Notes under the pieces: model-generated
The model's database searches: none
Told to the model about the DNA's origin: nothing
What the model saw: only the letters and a program-made list of their open reading frames with translations
Shown: positions 20,282-30,800 of the stretch, piece after piece
How the letters are laid out: each line of letters starts with the position of its first letter
How positions within the stretch are numbered: the first letter of the stretch is position 1
Origin: a bacterium
Lineage (GTDB): Bacteria > Pseudomonadota > Alphaproteobacteria > Micavibrionales > UBA2020
Assembly (NCBI GenBank): GCA_029945425.1
Contig: JAQSDV010000002.1
Coordinates: 310,001-374,000, forward strand
Direction: 5' to 3'
Length of the DNA stretch: 64,000 nucleotides
Program-made: the position numbers and the translations under genes

Positions 20282-20845
20282 GTGCAGAGCCACCTCGACA
20301 GCTGTCCGACTTTAGTTCTCAACGCAGACTATCGTCCCTTGAGTTATTTTCCTCTCTCCCTCTGGTCATGGCAGGAAGCCATAAAGGCCGTTTTCCTCGA
20401 TCGTGTGAGCATCGTCCAGGAATATGACGCGGTCATCCGCTCCCCCAGCTTCCAGATGAAAGTCCCGAGCGTCATCGCGCTGAAGGAATATGTTCAGCCC
20501 AAGGCGCGTCCGGCCTTTACCCGCTTCAACGTCTTTTTGCGCGACCGCTGGACCTGCCAGTATTGCGGCGCGCGCCATCGCACCCATGAACTGACCTTCG
20601 ACCATGTGATACCGAAATCGCGCGGCGGAACAACGACTTGGGAAAATATCTGCGCGGCCTGCCAGGATTGTAACTTGCTTAAAGGTAACTACCTGCCAAC
20701 CGAATGCCGGATGTTCCCGATGACCAGACCTGTGCAACCAACGAATGCGGAATTGCAGGTCAACGGTCGTGCTTATCCGCCCAACTTCCTGCATGAAAGC
20801 TGGAACGACTATCTCTATTGGGATTCGGAACTGGATAATATCTAG
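20282..20845 (+). CDS. HNH endonuclease
   Basis: CQYCGARHRTHELTFDHVIPKSRGGTTTWENICAACQDCNLLKGN; GTG start. Confidence 0.9.
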   Translation: MQSHLDSCPTLVLNADYRPLSYFPLSLWSWQEAIKAVFLDRVSIVQEYDAVIRSPSFQMKVPSVIALKEYVQPKARPAFTRFNVFLRDRWTCQYCGARHRTHELTFDHVIPKSRGGTTTWENICAACQDCNLLKGNYLPTECRMFPMTRPVQPTNAELQVNGRAYPPNFLHESWNDYLYWDSELDNI

Positions 20846-21414
20846 AGGCCGAGAACCTTTAGCGCAGAATTTGCCGATTTAGCCTTATAAATCGTATTGT
20901 TGCCGCTGGCGTCCGTGATCTTGGTCACGCGTGGTGCCGAGAAATCGACGCCCTGTTGCGCCTTCACGCCCAACTTTTCCGTGTCCAGCTTTATCACGAG
21001 TTCTTCAAGTGATGTCGTAACTGCAGATTGAATAGTATCAGTTTGTTGTGCAATGTCTTTCGAGTTAATTGTCATGATAGTTTTCATGACAGAAAGCGTC
21101 GCGGCGGCTTTCAGGGTCTCATCAATTTCGCCGGTTTTCGGTTCGCCGTTTTCGATAGCGTCGAGATCCATATAGACCCGCACGAGTTTCTGGTCGCTGG
21201 TGACGGCGGGGTAGAGGCCGTTTTCGACGGGGATGGTTTCTTCGGTTTTGCCTTCTGCCACAGCGGTGGCTATCGGCTTGGCAGCTTTCACTTCCTGCTT
21301 GTGGTTGAAGTTGGGGGCAACGGCAACAAAGGTACCGGCGGCAACCGCAGTGAGAACGCCACCGGCGATCCATTTTGCGAGGCCTTTTTTGGGCTTCTTG
21401 ATTTCCTCGGCCAT
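20842..21414 (-). CDS. hypothetical protein with N-terminal TM segment
   Basis: MAEEIKKPKKGLAKWIAGGVLTAVAAGTFVAVAPNF. Confidence 0.6.
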   Translation of the reverse strand: MAEEIKKPKKGLAKWIAGGVLTAVAAGTFVAVAPNFNHKQEVKAAKPIATAVAEGKTEETIPVENGLYPAVTSDQKLVRVYMDLDAIENGEPKTGEIDETLKAAATLSVMKTIMTINSKDIAQQTDTIQSAVTTSLEELVIKLDTEKLGVKAQQGVDFSAPRVTKITDASGNNTIYKAKSANSALKVLGL

Positions 21415-21558
21415 GACGTATCCCTCGCGATCGATTTTACAATTCCATAACAATGGCAGAATTCATTTTTAGAAGCAACAGGGGATAATGGACCGCGATA
21501 ACAGCCGATTAGGGCTTTCTTGGGCATCACAAGCATTCCTGATCTGTCTCTCGCTATC

Positions 21559-22029
21559 TCAGGCCCGTTTACCGGAGCGAATAAACTCCATGTTTTTACC
21601 CCAGACGTAAAAACTATAACCGGTGTCGGCGATCTTCATTTTAAGACGTTTGACGAAAACGAATTTCTTGTCCTCCAGAGTGATGTCGCCCCAAGGAATG
21701 AACAGGGGCGGATGACCTGCGCTGAAAAACCAGACTGGTGCAATACCAAGGCCTTCCGACGTCGACGTGAAATTCAGGCAGCTGTTATAATTGGTCGGGA
21801 AACGCCCCCAGAGTGCGGCGGAACGCCACTTGTATTTTGTGCCCTCCGGCATGCTCCCGCCTTCCGGCAACCCGTATTTTTCCAGCAATACGCGCCAGCC
21901 GCTCATCTGCGCGACGATGAACATCATGATGAACCAGAAAGCGATCAATGCCCCGAAGATGCCAAAGCCAATTCCGATTTTGCAAAGCTCGTCAGCAGCC
22001 CCGCACGTCGAAAAAAGCTGCGGTATCAT
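21559..22029 (-). CDS. hypothetical membrane protein
   Basis: IGFGIFGALIAFWFIMMFIVAQ TM segment; overlaps coq7 stop. Confidence 0.55.
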   Translation of the reverse strand: MIPQLFSTCGAADELCKIGIGFGIFGALIAFWFIMMFIVAQMSGWRVLLEKYGLPEGGSMPEGTKYKWRSAALWGRFPTNYNSCLNFTSTSEGLGIAPVWFFSAGHPPLFIPWGDITLEDKKFVFVKRLKMKIADTGYSFYVWGKNMEFIRSGKRA

Positions 22030-22595
22030 ACGCGCTTCGCGATTTCGATGGCAATTTTTGATCCGCGCTTGATGACGGCGGAAAGCAGGCGGTAGGCGGG
22101 CGCATTTTCGGCGTCGTTTTCCAGGCCGATATGTCCGTGTTCTTCTTCCTCGGCCTTGAACTTCTTAATTTTCTCGCGCAACGCTTTTTCTGCCGGCTTG
22201 TTCGCCAGCGCCGCCAGTTGCTCGCCGTAATGCTCCGAAATCACTTCTTCGACCGCGACCGTGCAGGCCATGGCGGCGGCGGGGCTGATGCGCGCGGTAA
22301 TTGCGCCAAGCGCGAAACCTGCCATATGCCAGACTGGATGCAAGGCGGTCGGGCGCACGCCACGCCTGATGACTTCATTTTCGAAATAATCGAGATGAAC
22401 CTGTTCCTGCTCCGCCATATGCTCGATTAGTTTTTTCATTTTGGGGTCATGGGCCAGCACGGATAGTTGCCCCGCGTAAATCCGCTTCGCGCCGTATTCA
22501 CCCGCGTGGTTCACGCGGATCATGCTGTCGATATCCTGCTCGCGTTTCCGCGATGGCTTGTCGCCCGGCAGGCTGCGTTTAAGTTTTCTGGCCAT
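22026..22595 (-). CDS. coq7: demethoxyubiquinone hydroxylase family protein
   Basis: MIRVNHAGEYGAKRIYAGQL; MAEQEQVHLDYFE; AVEEVISEHYGEQL; EEEHGHIGLEN di-iron carboxylate motifs. Confidence 0.9.
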   Translation of the reverse strand: MARKLKRSLPGDKPSRKREQDIDSMIRVNHAGEYGAKRIYAGQLSVLAHDPKMKKLIEHMAEQEQVHLDYFENEVIRRGVRPTALHPVWHMAGFALGAITARISPAAAMACTVAVEEVISEHYGEQLAALANKPAEKALREKIKKFKAEEEEHGHIGLENDAENAPAYRLLSAVIKRGSKIAIEIAKRV

Positions 22596-23106
22596 GTTTA
22601 CGTCCTTTAATTGCATAGTAAAACGTAACGGCGGCAAAAAATACTGAAAACACCAAATTATATTCTGTCAGCGAAATACCCAGAAACTTCCAACCCACCC
22701 TGCAATCAACAATCGGTGCATTCTTAAAGTATTCAACGAGTTCTTCCACGCTAACATTTTGTGGTGGGCCGACACCTCCGCCACAGGTTGAGAGGCCTTC
22801 CCACCACGCATGCTCAACGCCAATGTGGAAAGCAGCTATACCTATTCCGATGATAAAACTAGTGCCGCACAGCATTAATGTAAAAAATGCTGATCGTGGC
22901 GACTTGTTTGCAACAAGCGCGGTAATGAGTCCAAGGATAATATTTAACATGTAAGGTTTGCGCTGCTCGTAACAAAGCGGGCAGGGGAGGATATTGAAGC
23001 CGTATTGCAATAAATAGACGACGCTCAGTGTAAAAATGCTGACGCTAAATATCGATAATCCAAGATTGCGTAAGTTGGATAAATAAAAGCCTATTTTATC
23101 CATCAT
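22579..23106 (-). CDS. disulfide bond formation protein B (paralog 1)
   Basis: LLQYGFNILPCPLCYEQRKPYMLNIILGL; DsbB CxxC; AT-richer codon usage than neighbours. Confidence 0.82.
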   Translation of the reverse strand: MMDKIGFYLSNLRNLGLSIFSVSIFTLSVVYLLQYGFNILPCPLCYEQRKPYMLNIILGLITALVANKSPRSAFFTLMLCGTSFIIGIGIAAFHIGVEHAWWEGLSTCGGGVGPPQNVSVEELVEYFKNAPIVDCRVGWKFLGISLTEYNLVFSVFFAAVTFYYAIKGRKHGQKT

Positions 23107-23111
23107 GCGGC

Positions 23112-23642
23112 TTAAGCCTTTTTATTGTAATGGCGCCCTTTGATGGCATGGAAGAAGGTAAAGACGGCAAGGCCAGTCGCATACAGGAAATTCCAGCCTG
23201 TCATCGAAATGCCCAGGAATATCCAACCTGGTACATCGCAGCGCACGATGGGGCGGTTTTTGAAATACTCCATCAACTCGTCCATCGTCAGGTCAGGATC
23301 GGGGATTGCACCTTCACCGCCGCAACCTTCCGCCAGCGGCCACCATTTTTGTTCGGTGCCGAAATGGAAACCCGCGATGCCCATATCGACCAGAAAGCAA
23401 AGTCCGGTCAGCAGCAGCAACGGAAAGGCAAGACGCGGTTTTGTTTTCGCCGCGACAAAGGTCAGCAGCCCCAGAACAATCGCGACCATATACGGCTTGC
23501 GCTGCTCATAGCAGAGATGGCAGGGCAGGTGGTTGAAGCCGTATTGCATTGTATAGGCAAAGGCCAGCGCCGCCGCACTGGCAAAAGCCAGCAGCAGGCC
23601 AAGACGGGCGGGGTTCGTGAAAAAATCGCAGAACTTCTTCAT
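23112..23642 (-). CDS. disulfide bond formation protein B (paralog 2)
   Basis: TMQYGFNHLPCHLCYEQRKPYMVAIVLGL; tandem paralog of 22579-23106. Confidence 0.85.
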   Translation of the reverse strand: MKKFCDFFTNPARLGLLLAFASAAALAFAYTMQYGFNHLPCHLCYEQRKPYMVAIVLGLLTFVAAKTKPRLAFPLLLLTGLCFLVDMGIAGFHFGTEQKWWPLAEGCGGEGAIPDPDLTMDELMEYFKNRPIVRCDVPGWIFLGISMTGWNFLYATGLAVFTFFHAIKGRHYNKKA

Positions 23643-23654
23643 AACACTATTCTA

Positions 23655-24242
23655 CTATATATATGCGACCGCGACAAAGCCGCCGATCAGGATAGCCAGA
23701 AAACCAAGCGTCACCCAGCCGAGGTATTTTTCGATAAACGCTTGAATTGGCGCGCCGAATTTCCACAGCAGTCCTGCCACCAGATAGAACCGCATGGCGC
23801 GGGCGGCAATCGACGACACGATAAAAATCTGGAGATTCATTTTCATCACGCCACTCAGGATCGTTAGGATCTTGAACGGGAAGGGGGTGAGCCCTTTGGC
23901 AAGAATGATCCAGCCGCCGTATTCGTCATAGCGGCGCTGCATATCCGAAAATTTGTCGGCCGCACCGTAAATTTCGAGGATGCGCTGGCCCAGTGTTTCA
24001 AACAGGAAATATCCGATGGCATAGCCGAACATGCCGCCGATGACGGATGCAATCGTACAAACCGTCGCGTAAAAAAACGCCTTGTCTCGCCGCGCGATGC
24101 ACATCGGGATCAGCATCACATCGGGCGGAATAGGGAACACGGAGCTTTCGATAAACGATACCGTCGCAAGCGCAGGCGTCGCGTGCTTACTGCCCGAGAG
24201 GCGCAGCATCCAGTTATACAAATTTCTGATTTGCTTCATCAT
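23655..24242 (-). CDS. YqaA-family (DedA/VTT-like) membrane protein
   Basis: ATVSFIESSVFPIPPDVMLIPM; YGGWIILAKGLTPFPFKILTILSGVMKMN. Confidence 0.8.
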   Translation of the reverse strand: MMKQIRNLYNWMLRLSGSKHATPALATVSFIESSVFPIPPDVMLIPMCIARRDKAFFYATVCTIASVIGGMFGYAIGYFLFETLGQRILEIYGAADKFSDMQRRYDEYGGWIILAKGLTPFPFKILTILSGVMKMNLQIFIVSSIAARAMRFYLVAGLLWKFGAPIQAFIEKYLGWVTLGFLAILIGGFVAVAYI

Positions 24243-24356
24243 CCCGTTGGTTTAACACGCGAAGGCGAGGGGATGCAATATTGACATAATTATTATAAAT
24301 ATGCGTGCTGGAAATACTGGTAATGCGCGCCGTTTGACGTTATATATTCCCCTGAG

Positions 24357-24396
24357 GCCCCTGTGGCGGAACTGGCAGACGCGCTAGACTCAAAAT
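24357..24396 (+). pseudogene. 5' half of a tRNA-Leu(CAA) split at the anticodon loop (left island boundary)
   Basis: gcccctgtggcggaactggcagacgcgctagactcaaaat matches bases 1-40 of the intact tRNA-Leu at 25906 with 2 differences, then diverges. Confidence 0.9.
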
Positions 24397-24470
24397 GGGG
24401 TTATGTCTGCTAAAAGCACGATAAAGTCATTTAAAAACAAATACTTGACTTTTATCCAATTACCAGATAA

Positions 24471-24503
24471 ACTTACACATGTCTTACACACTTTGGGAGT
24501 AAG
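24471..24503 (+). repeat. candidate integrase arm-type site, left copy
   Basis: aCTTACACAtgtCTTACACActttgGGAGTAAG; resembles the sequence at 54080-54110 in the same orientation. Confidence 0.5.
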
Positions 24504-24504
24504 C

Positions 24505-25842
24505 ATGGACACCGAAATCTTCAAATTAATGGATGGCCGACTTCACATATACAAGCGTGAACGCTCGAAGTATTGGCATTGCTCCACATACATCCGAGGC
24601 CGTAACTACAGACAGACCACCAAGGAAGAAACCTTCGCTCATGCCAAAGCCTTTGCGAAGGATTGGTATATGGAATTGCAGGTAGAGGAACGCCGCCGCC
24701 GCCGTGGTGGAGGCTCCCTCCTGATGGATGGCCTAGTTGAAGTGCCTTCCCCCATAGCTAACCCGCAGCCTGATCGTCGTCGTCGCGCTGCTCCGTCCAA
24801 TGGAGTTACGTTCCGCCATGTAACGGACGTTTTCTTTGACGAATACGAAGCCATGACTCAGGGTGAACGCAATGAATATTATGTAGCCCAGAAGAAAGAC
24901 CAAATCAGAGTCCATTTATTGCCGTTCTTTGGTGACAAGCCCATTACCGAAGTAACCGCCGGACAGGTGCAGGAATATCGTGTCCACCGTCAGACCTCCC
25001 GTTTAGACCCCAAGACCAAGAAGCCAAAGCGCCCCGCCCGCGCTACGCTGCATGGCGAGATAGTAACGCTGCGTCAAATCCTTAAAACAGCCAACCGTAA
25101 AGGCTGGATTGACGCTGTGCCGGATATGTCGGCTCCTTATAAGCAATCCGGCAAGGTTGAGCATCGGGCATGGTTCAGTCCCGATGAATACAAGGCACTT
25201 TACGAACATACGCGGAAACGCGCCGATAACCCTCCCAATCTACGCTGGAAGGATGTTTGTGAGAATTTCCATGACTATGTTCTGTTCATGGGGAATACCG
25301 GATTACGCCCTGATGAATCGTCGCGCCTTGAGCTGCGCGACGTAAAAATCGTCAAGGACGAGGATACTAATGAAACAATCCTTGAAATCGAAGTACGCGG
25401 AAAGCGGGGTGTAGGCTACTGCAAATCTATGCCAGGGGCCGTCCTCCCCTTTGAGCGGATACGCGACCGCAAGCAGTTGAAGCCTACTCAGGCAATTTTT
25501 GGCAAAACTCCCCGCGAACTAATGAACATCGTTCTTGGCAAAGAAGAACTGAACATGAAATTTGACCGTGACGGTCATATGCGTACTTGCTACAGCCTGC
25601 GCCATACTTACATCTGCCTTCGTTTGCTGGAGGGTGCAGACATTTATCAGGTTGCTAAGAATTGCCGCACGAGTGTCGAGATGATCGAAAAACACTATGC
25701 GCGACATCTGGTAAACAACATTGATACCGCTGCTGTAAACGTGATGAAATCCAAGAAAGTGCCAGAGGCAAAAACCAAGCAGAAATCCAAGAAACAAGCC
25801 AAGAAGAAGGCAAATCCCAAGTCTAAAAAAGCGACTAAATAA
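24505..25842 (+). CDS. int: tyrosine recombinase/phage-type integrase
   Basis: NTGLRPDESSRLELRDV (Arg I), YSLRHTYICLRLLEGADIYQVAKNCRTSVEMIEKHYARH (R-H / Tyr box); ATG 24505 preferred over 24403, which is only a few bases inside the att core. Confidence 0.9.
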   Translation: MDTEIFKLMDGRLHIYKRERSKYWHCSTYIRGRNYRQTTKEETFAHAKAFAKDWYMELQVEERRRRRGGGSLLMDGLVEVPSPIANPQPDRRRRAAPSNGVTFRHVTDVFFDEYEAMTQGERNEYYVAQKKDQIRVHLLPFFGDKPITEVTAGQVQEYRVHRQTSRLDPKTKKPKRPARATLHGEIVTLRQILKTANRKGWIDAVPDMSAPYKQSGKVEHRAWFSPDEYKALYEHTRKRADNPPNLRWKDVCENFHDYVLFMGNTGLRPDESSRLELRDVKIVKDEDTNETILEIEVRGKRGVGYCKSMPGAVLPFERIRDRKQLKPTQAIFGKTPRELMNIVLGKEELNMKFDRDGHMRTCYSLRHTYICLRLLEGADIYQVAKNCRTSVEMIEKHYARHLVNNIDTAAVNVMKSKKVPEAKTKQKSKKQAKKKANPKSKKATK

Positions 25843-25905
25843 GCCCTTTAGACGGATTTTTGGGATTGCACTGAAATGAAGTATAAGTTAAAACACATAA
25901 CTGTT

Positions 25906-25992
25906 GCCCCTGTGGCGGAACTGGCAGACGCGCTGGATTCAAAATCCTGTTCTAGCAATAGAGTGTCGGTTCGACCCCGACCGGGGGCACCA
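25906..25992 (+). tRNA. tRNA-Leu(CAA), complete, CCA encoded, carried inside the island
   Basis: 87 nt; acceptor GCCCCUG/CGGGGGC, anticodon loop uuCAAaa, long variable arm, T-arm GTCGG-TTCGACC-CCGAC. Confidence 0.93.
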
Positions 25993-26024
25993 TTTTTATC
26001 AACCTGAAATCGTATTCCGAGAAA

Positions 26025-26166
26025 GCCGAAGCACTTCGGCGTGGAAGACGATGCTACCGTGAAGCATAAAAGGTCGGACGACCGACTGCTTCACGGGCGC
26101 AATGACAGATGAACGTCTGTCATCGTGGCTGCTCAAACGCCCTGAACAGTGCGTAGCCAGCGCACT
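26025..26166. other. cluster of four consecutive strong stem-loops, non-coding
   Basis: GCCGAA-gcac-TTCGGC; CCGTGAAGCA..(GTCGG-acga-CCGAC)..TGCTTCACGG; ATGACAGA-tgaacg-TCTGTCAT; AGTGCG-tagccag-CGCACT. Confidence 0.7.
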
Positions 26167-26386
26167 ATTCACACGGCTTGATAATTTCTCTCATATCTAT
26201 TGGTTCTGAACTGCTCTCGATTGATGTTTTGAGGTTGCAGGGTCGTATTCCTTCTGTTCATAACTGGCCGTAGTTGTCGAGACTCAATCAGTTTGCCGTT
26301 TCAAAAATTCCTTAATAACCTATAAAAAACAATGAAGTAGAATATTCACTGGAAAAACATTAACACTGTAGATATATAATCAGGGT

Positions 26387-26758
26387 ATGAGAGTTTCGCT
26401 TTTGAAATGTCTGGCCGTTTTATTGATGCTTGGAATGATGCTCACGCACACCAAGCCTGCGGAAGCTCATAACCTCTCCAAGCCACAATATCAGGCATCC
26501 TATCAGGATCATGGCACTCCTGCCGCCAGCGGCTGGAAAACTGAAGTCTCAATTGCCGTTTTCCCCGCTTCCGGTAATGATGATTGCGGTGGGGGCTGCT
26601 GCTCTATGGCGGCAGCCTGCTGTTCTATGGCGACGCTTAATAATCATTCAATTGATTTCCCGTTTGTTCCGGCGGCCTTCGAGTTCCATGCTTGGAGCGA
26701 TGATTTGCCGCAAGGCCCGCCCTACACGCTGCTTCGCCCCCCAAAATTCTCCGTCTGA
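26387..26758 (+). CDS. secreted Cys/Met-containing hypothetical protein
   Basis: Signal peptide then NDDCGGGCCSMAAACCSMAT; sits immediately upstream of RND genes. Confidence 0.6.
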   Translation: MRVSLLKCLAVLLMLGMMLTHTKPAEAHNLSKPQYQASYQDHGTPAASGWKTEVSIAVFPASGNDDCGGGCCSMAAACCSMATLNNHSIDFPFVPAAFEFHAWSDDLPQGPPYTLLRPPKFSV

Positions 26759-26845
26759 TCTTTGCCGTGGCCGTACTTGCCGAAGGGGATAATTGCGCCC
26801 TCTAGGCTTCGGTCATGAACAATCGTTCATGTCGGAGATATTACT

Positions 26846-27811
26846 ATGCAATTCATACACAAGTTGATGCTGTGCATCGTCGCTCTGGCGGCGTTGTCAG
26901 TCGTATCCGCAACTTCATTCGCGCATGAAGGTCACGAAGATACCAGTGCCTTGACTGGCGGCGGCGCTGCCGTAGCCGGAGAGCCGCTCACGCTCAGTCC
27001 TGAGTCCATCGCCAACCTCGGCGTAAAGACCGTCGCAGCGGAAATGAAGCCATTGCCCGATACGCTCTCAATGCCCGCGACTGTCGCGCTTCTGCCGGAA
27101 AAGCAGGCGCAGATGACAACCCGCTTTGACGGGCGCATACAGGAAATCAAAGTAAAAATTGGCGAAGATGTGCAAAAAGGCCAAGACCTGATTATTGTTG
27201 AGCCTGTGCAGATCGGCACAAACGTCATTACGTACAAAGCCCCGATGACAGGCCGCGTCATGCAGCAAAACGTGGTTTTGGGTCAGGCGGTGACGTTCCA
27301 GACTTCCCTGATCGACATTGCCGACATTCGTCAGGTGCTGATGAAAGGGGCCGTTTACGAAACGCCCGACCTAGCGCGCCTGAAAGTCGGCCAGAAGGTC
27401 ATAGCCAGCATTGGCATTTACCCCGGCAAGGTATTTGAGGGGGTGATAGAAAAAATTGATGCAGGGCCGTCAGCAGATAGCCGCGCCTTGCATATTTACG
27501 CTCTCTTTGACAACGCAGCCAAGGAATTGAAGCCAAACCTGCGCGGCACAATGACCGTTACGCTGGACAGCGAAGACACTCAGCCGACTGTTGTCGTGCC
27601 GCTGTCGTCCGTTCTAGAGAACAACGGTGTATCGTTTGTTTTTGTGAAGGAGAAAGACAAGTTCGAGCGGAGGGAAGTTCAGCTTGGTCGAAAATCAAGA
27701 ATGGAGGCTGAAATTGTCAGCGGTGTTTTACCTGCCGAAGAAGTCGTGACGCAAGGCAATTACCAGCTGCAATACCTGAAACCAACGCCTCATAATGACG
27801 GAGGGCATTAA
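26846..27811 (+). CDS. RND efflux periplasmic adaptor (CusB/CzcB-like)
   Basis: PATVALLPEKQAQMTTRFDGRIQEIKVKIGEDVQKGQDLIIVEPVQIG lipoyl/barrel-sandwich architecture; HEGHED N-terminus. Confidence 0.85.
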   Translation: MQFIHKLMLCIVALAALSVVSATSFAHEGHEDTSALTGGGAAVAGEPLTLSPESIANLGVKTVAAEMKPLPDTLSMPATVALLPEKQAQMTTRFDGRIQEIKVKIGEDVQKGQDLIIVEPVQIGTNVITYKAPMTGRVMQQNVVLGQAVTFQTSLIDIADIRQVLMKGAVYETPDLARLKVGQKVIASIGIYPGKVFEGVIEKIDAGPSADSRALHIYALFDNAAKELKPNLRGTMTVTLDSEDTQPTVVVPLSSVLENNGVSFVFVKEKDKFERREVQLGRKSRMEAEIVSGVLPAEEVVTQGNYQLQYLKPTPHNDGGH

Positions 27812-27814
27812 GCC

Positions 27815-30800
27815 ATGTTCGACAAGCTGATTGGCTTTTCGCTCAATAACCGCCTGTTCGTCATTTCAGCGGCCTTGGCTATTATGGCCTATGGCGTGCT
27901 GACTTTGAGGCAGTTGCCTGTGGACGTTTTTCCCGACTTGAACCGACCGACCGTGACGATCTTCAGCGAAGCGGAAGGGCTTGCGCCTGAAGAAGTGGAA
28001 ACACTTGTCACCCTGCCTATTGAAACCGTCATGAATGGCGCAAGCGGCGTTATGCGCGTGCGCTCCGCTTCTGCTATCGGCCTTTCAATCGTCTGGGTTG
28101 AGTTTGACTGGAGCATGGACGTTTACAAGGCAAGGCAGATTGTAAACGAAAAACTGGCGCAGACCGCCGCCGTTCTGCCCAGCGGCATCCGGCCTGTCCT
28201 CGGCCCGATTTCTTCCATTATGGGTGAAATCATGCTGATAGGCATGACTTCCGACAACAAGCAAGTAAACCCGATGGAACTCCGGAGTCTTGCCGACTGG
28301 ACGCTGAGGCCGCGCCTGCTTGCCATTCCGGGACTGGCACAGGTCACGATAATCGGCGGCGAGAAAAAGCAGTATCAGGTATTGCTTGACCCTGAAAAGA
28401 TGATTTACCACAGCGTCACCTTCGAGGAAGTGCGTACCGCGCTTGAAAACGCCAATGTAAACTCGACAGGGGGATTCCTCTTCGAGGCTTATCAGGAAAG
28501 GCTTATTCGCAATCTTGCGCGCGTCAAAGACCTTGACGATATACGCCAAGCAGTCTTGCCGAAGAAGGTGGAGAAGGACGCACCGCCACTGACAATTGGC
28601 GATGTAGGCGAAGTGCGTCTGGGTGGGCCTCTCGGTAAACGCGGAGATGCGGGTATCGGCGGCGAAGCAGGGGTGATGCTCTCGGTTCAAAAGCAGCCCG
28701 GTGCAGATACAATCGGCCTTACCAAAAAAGTCGAAGGAGTGTTGGCGGATATAGAAAAGACGCTCCCCCAAGGCGTAAAATTGCATCTCGAAATCTTCGA
28801 GCAGGCGCGGTTCATTGACCGCGCGATTGATAACGTGTTTAACGCATTGCGTGACGGCTCCATCCTTGTTGTGGTTGTCCTGTTTATCTTCCTGCTTAAT
28901 TTGCGTACCACCTTCATTACCCTGACGGCGATTCCCCTGTCGCTGATTATCACGGCTCTGGTATTCAAAGCTTTCGGTTTTTCCATCAACACCATGACTT
29001 TGGGCGGCCTTGCCGTCGCGGTTGGTGAACTGGTGGACGATGCGATTGTGGACGTTGAAAACGTCTTTCGCCGCTTGCGGGAGAATCGCCAGCTTGAAAA
29101 CCCGAAACCCGTGACCGATGTTATCCGCGAAGCCTCTGTTGAAATCAGAAGCTCGATTGTTTTTGCAACCATCATCGTCATTCTTGTTTTTGTACCGCTC
29201 TTTGCAATGGGTGGCATCGAGGGCAGAATATTCATGCCGCTGGGCATTGCCTATATCGTTTCCATTCTCGCGTCGCTCGTCGTCGCCGTGACCGTGACAC
29301 CTGCGCTTTGCTCCTATCTTCTGCCGAACATGAAAAGCCTCTCCCATAAGAGGGACGGTCTTATGGTGCGATTGCTGAAAGCAGTTCAGCGCGGCGGCCT
29401 TGCTGTTGCGCTCAAACTACGGTGGTTGCTGCTGGGGGTGACATTCGCAGGCTTTGTCTGGGCAGTCGGGGTTTCGCTGACCTTCGGCAAGGAGTTTCTG
29501 CCGCCCTTTAACGAGGGCAGCGCGACGATCAATATTCTTTCTGTACCTGGAACTTCCTTGGCTGAAAGCAATCGCATCGGCACAATTGCAGAAAAGTTGA
29601 TTATGCAGTTGCCGGAAGTGATGATGACGGGAAGGCGCACCGGACGCGCCGAGCTGGACGACCATGCCGAAGGTGTCCATTCAACCGAAATCGAGGTTGA
29701 ATTGAAGGAAGGCGATAGGGTTAAGAAAGAGGTTATGGATGACATTCGGGGCAAGCTCGCCACGATACCCGGAATTGTCGTAAATATAGGGCAGCCGATT
29801 TCTCATCGGATAGACCACATTCTATCCGGCGTAAGGGCTCAGATCGCCATTAAGATATTTGGCGATGATCTCGACAAGCTGCGCGACCTAGCGGAAGAAA
29901 CCCGCGTAGCGATGTCGGGCGTAAAAGGCGTGGTGGACTTGCAAGTGGAAAAGCAGGTGCTTGTACCGCAGCTCCATATCCGCATTGACCGAAGCAAAGC
30001 CTTGGCACAAGGCGTTATGGCGGGAGAAATCGCGGATATGAGCGAACTGGCCTTGCAGGGCAAGACCGTCAGCCAAGTCATAGAAGGACAACGCATCTAT
30101 GACCTAGTGGTGCGGCTGAATGAAAAAGACCGCGCCAATGCTGAAGATATTGCTAAAATCCCGATGGACACGGTATGGGATACCTCAACGCCGCTTGGAC
30201 TAGTTGCCGATATTCAAAAAGGGGAAGGGCCGAACATCATCAACCGCGAAGATGTACGGCGGCGTATCGTCATTTCCGCCAACGTTGCAGGGCGCGACCT
30301 CGTGAGAACCGTCGAGGAAATCAAGAAAACCCTGAATGAAAAAGTACATCTGCCGCAAGGTTACTATTACGTCTATGGCGGTCAGTTCGAGGCTCAGGCA
30401 TCGGCCTCGAAAATGCTGTCCATCCTTGGACTCGTTTCACTGCTGGCAATATTTGTAGTCCTTTACAGCCACTTCAATAGCGTCAATCTTGCCTTGCAGG
30501 TGATGGTGGGGATACCGCTGGCCTTTATCGGCGCGGTAGCAGGGGTATGGGCGACAGGTGGCATATTCTCCGTCGCAACGCTTGTCGGGTTCATTACCCT
30601 GACAGGTATTGCCGCACGAAATGGCATTATGATGATTGCCCATTATCTTCACCTGATGCAGGCCGAAGGAGAAAAGTTTTCCCTGCAAATGCTCTATCGC
30701 GGATCACAGGAAAGGCTTGTGCCTGTCCTGATGACAGCCTTGACCGCGCTTATGGCGCTTGTGCCGCTGATATTGGCAGCAGACGAACCGGGCAAGGAAA

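Noticed and set aside
28085-29347. 420-aa minus-strand ORF
   Set aside because: Antisense to the well-supported CusA-family permease; no recognisable motifs.
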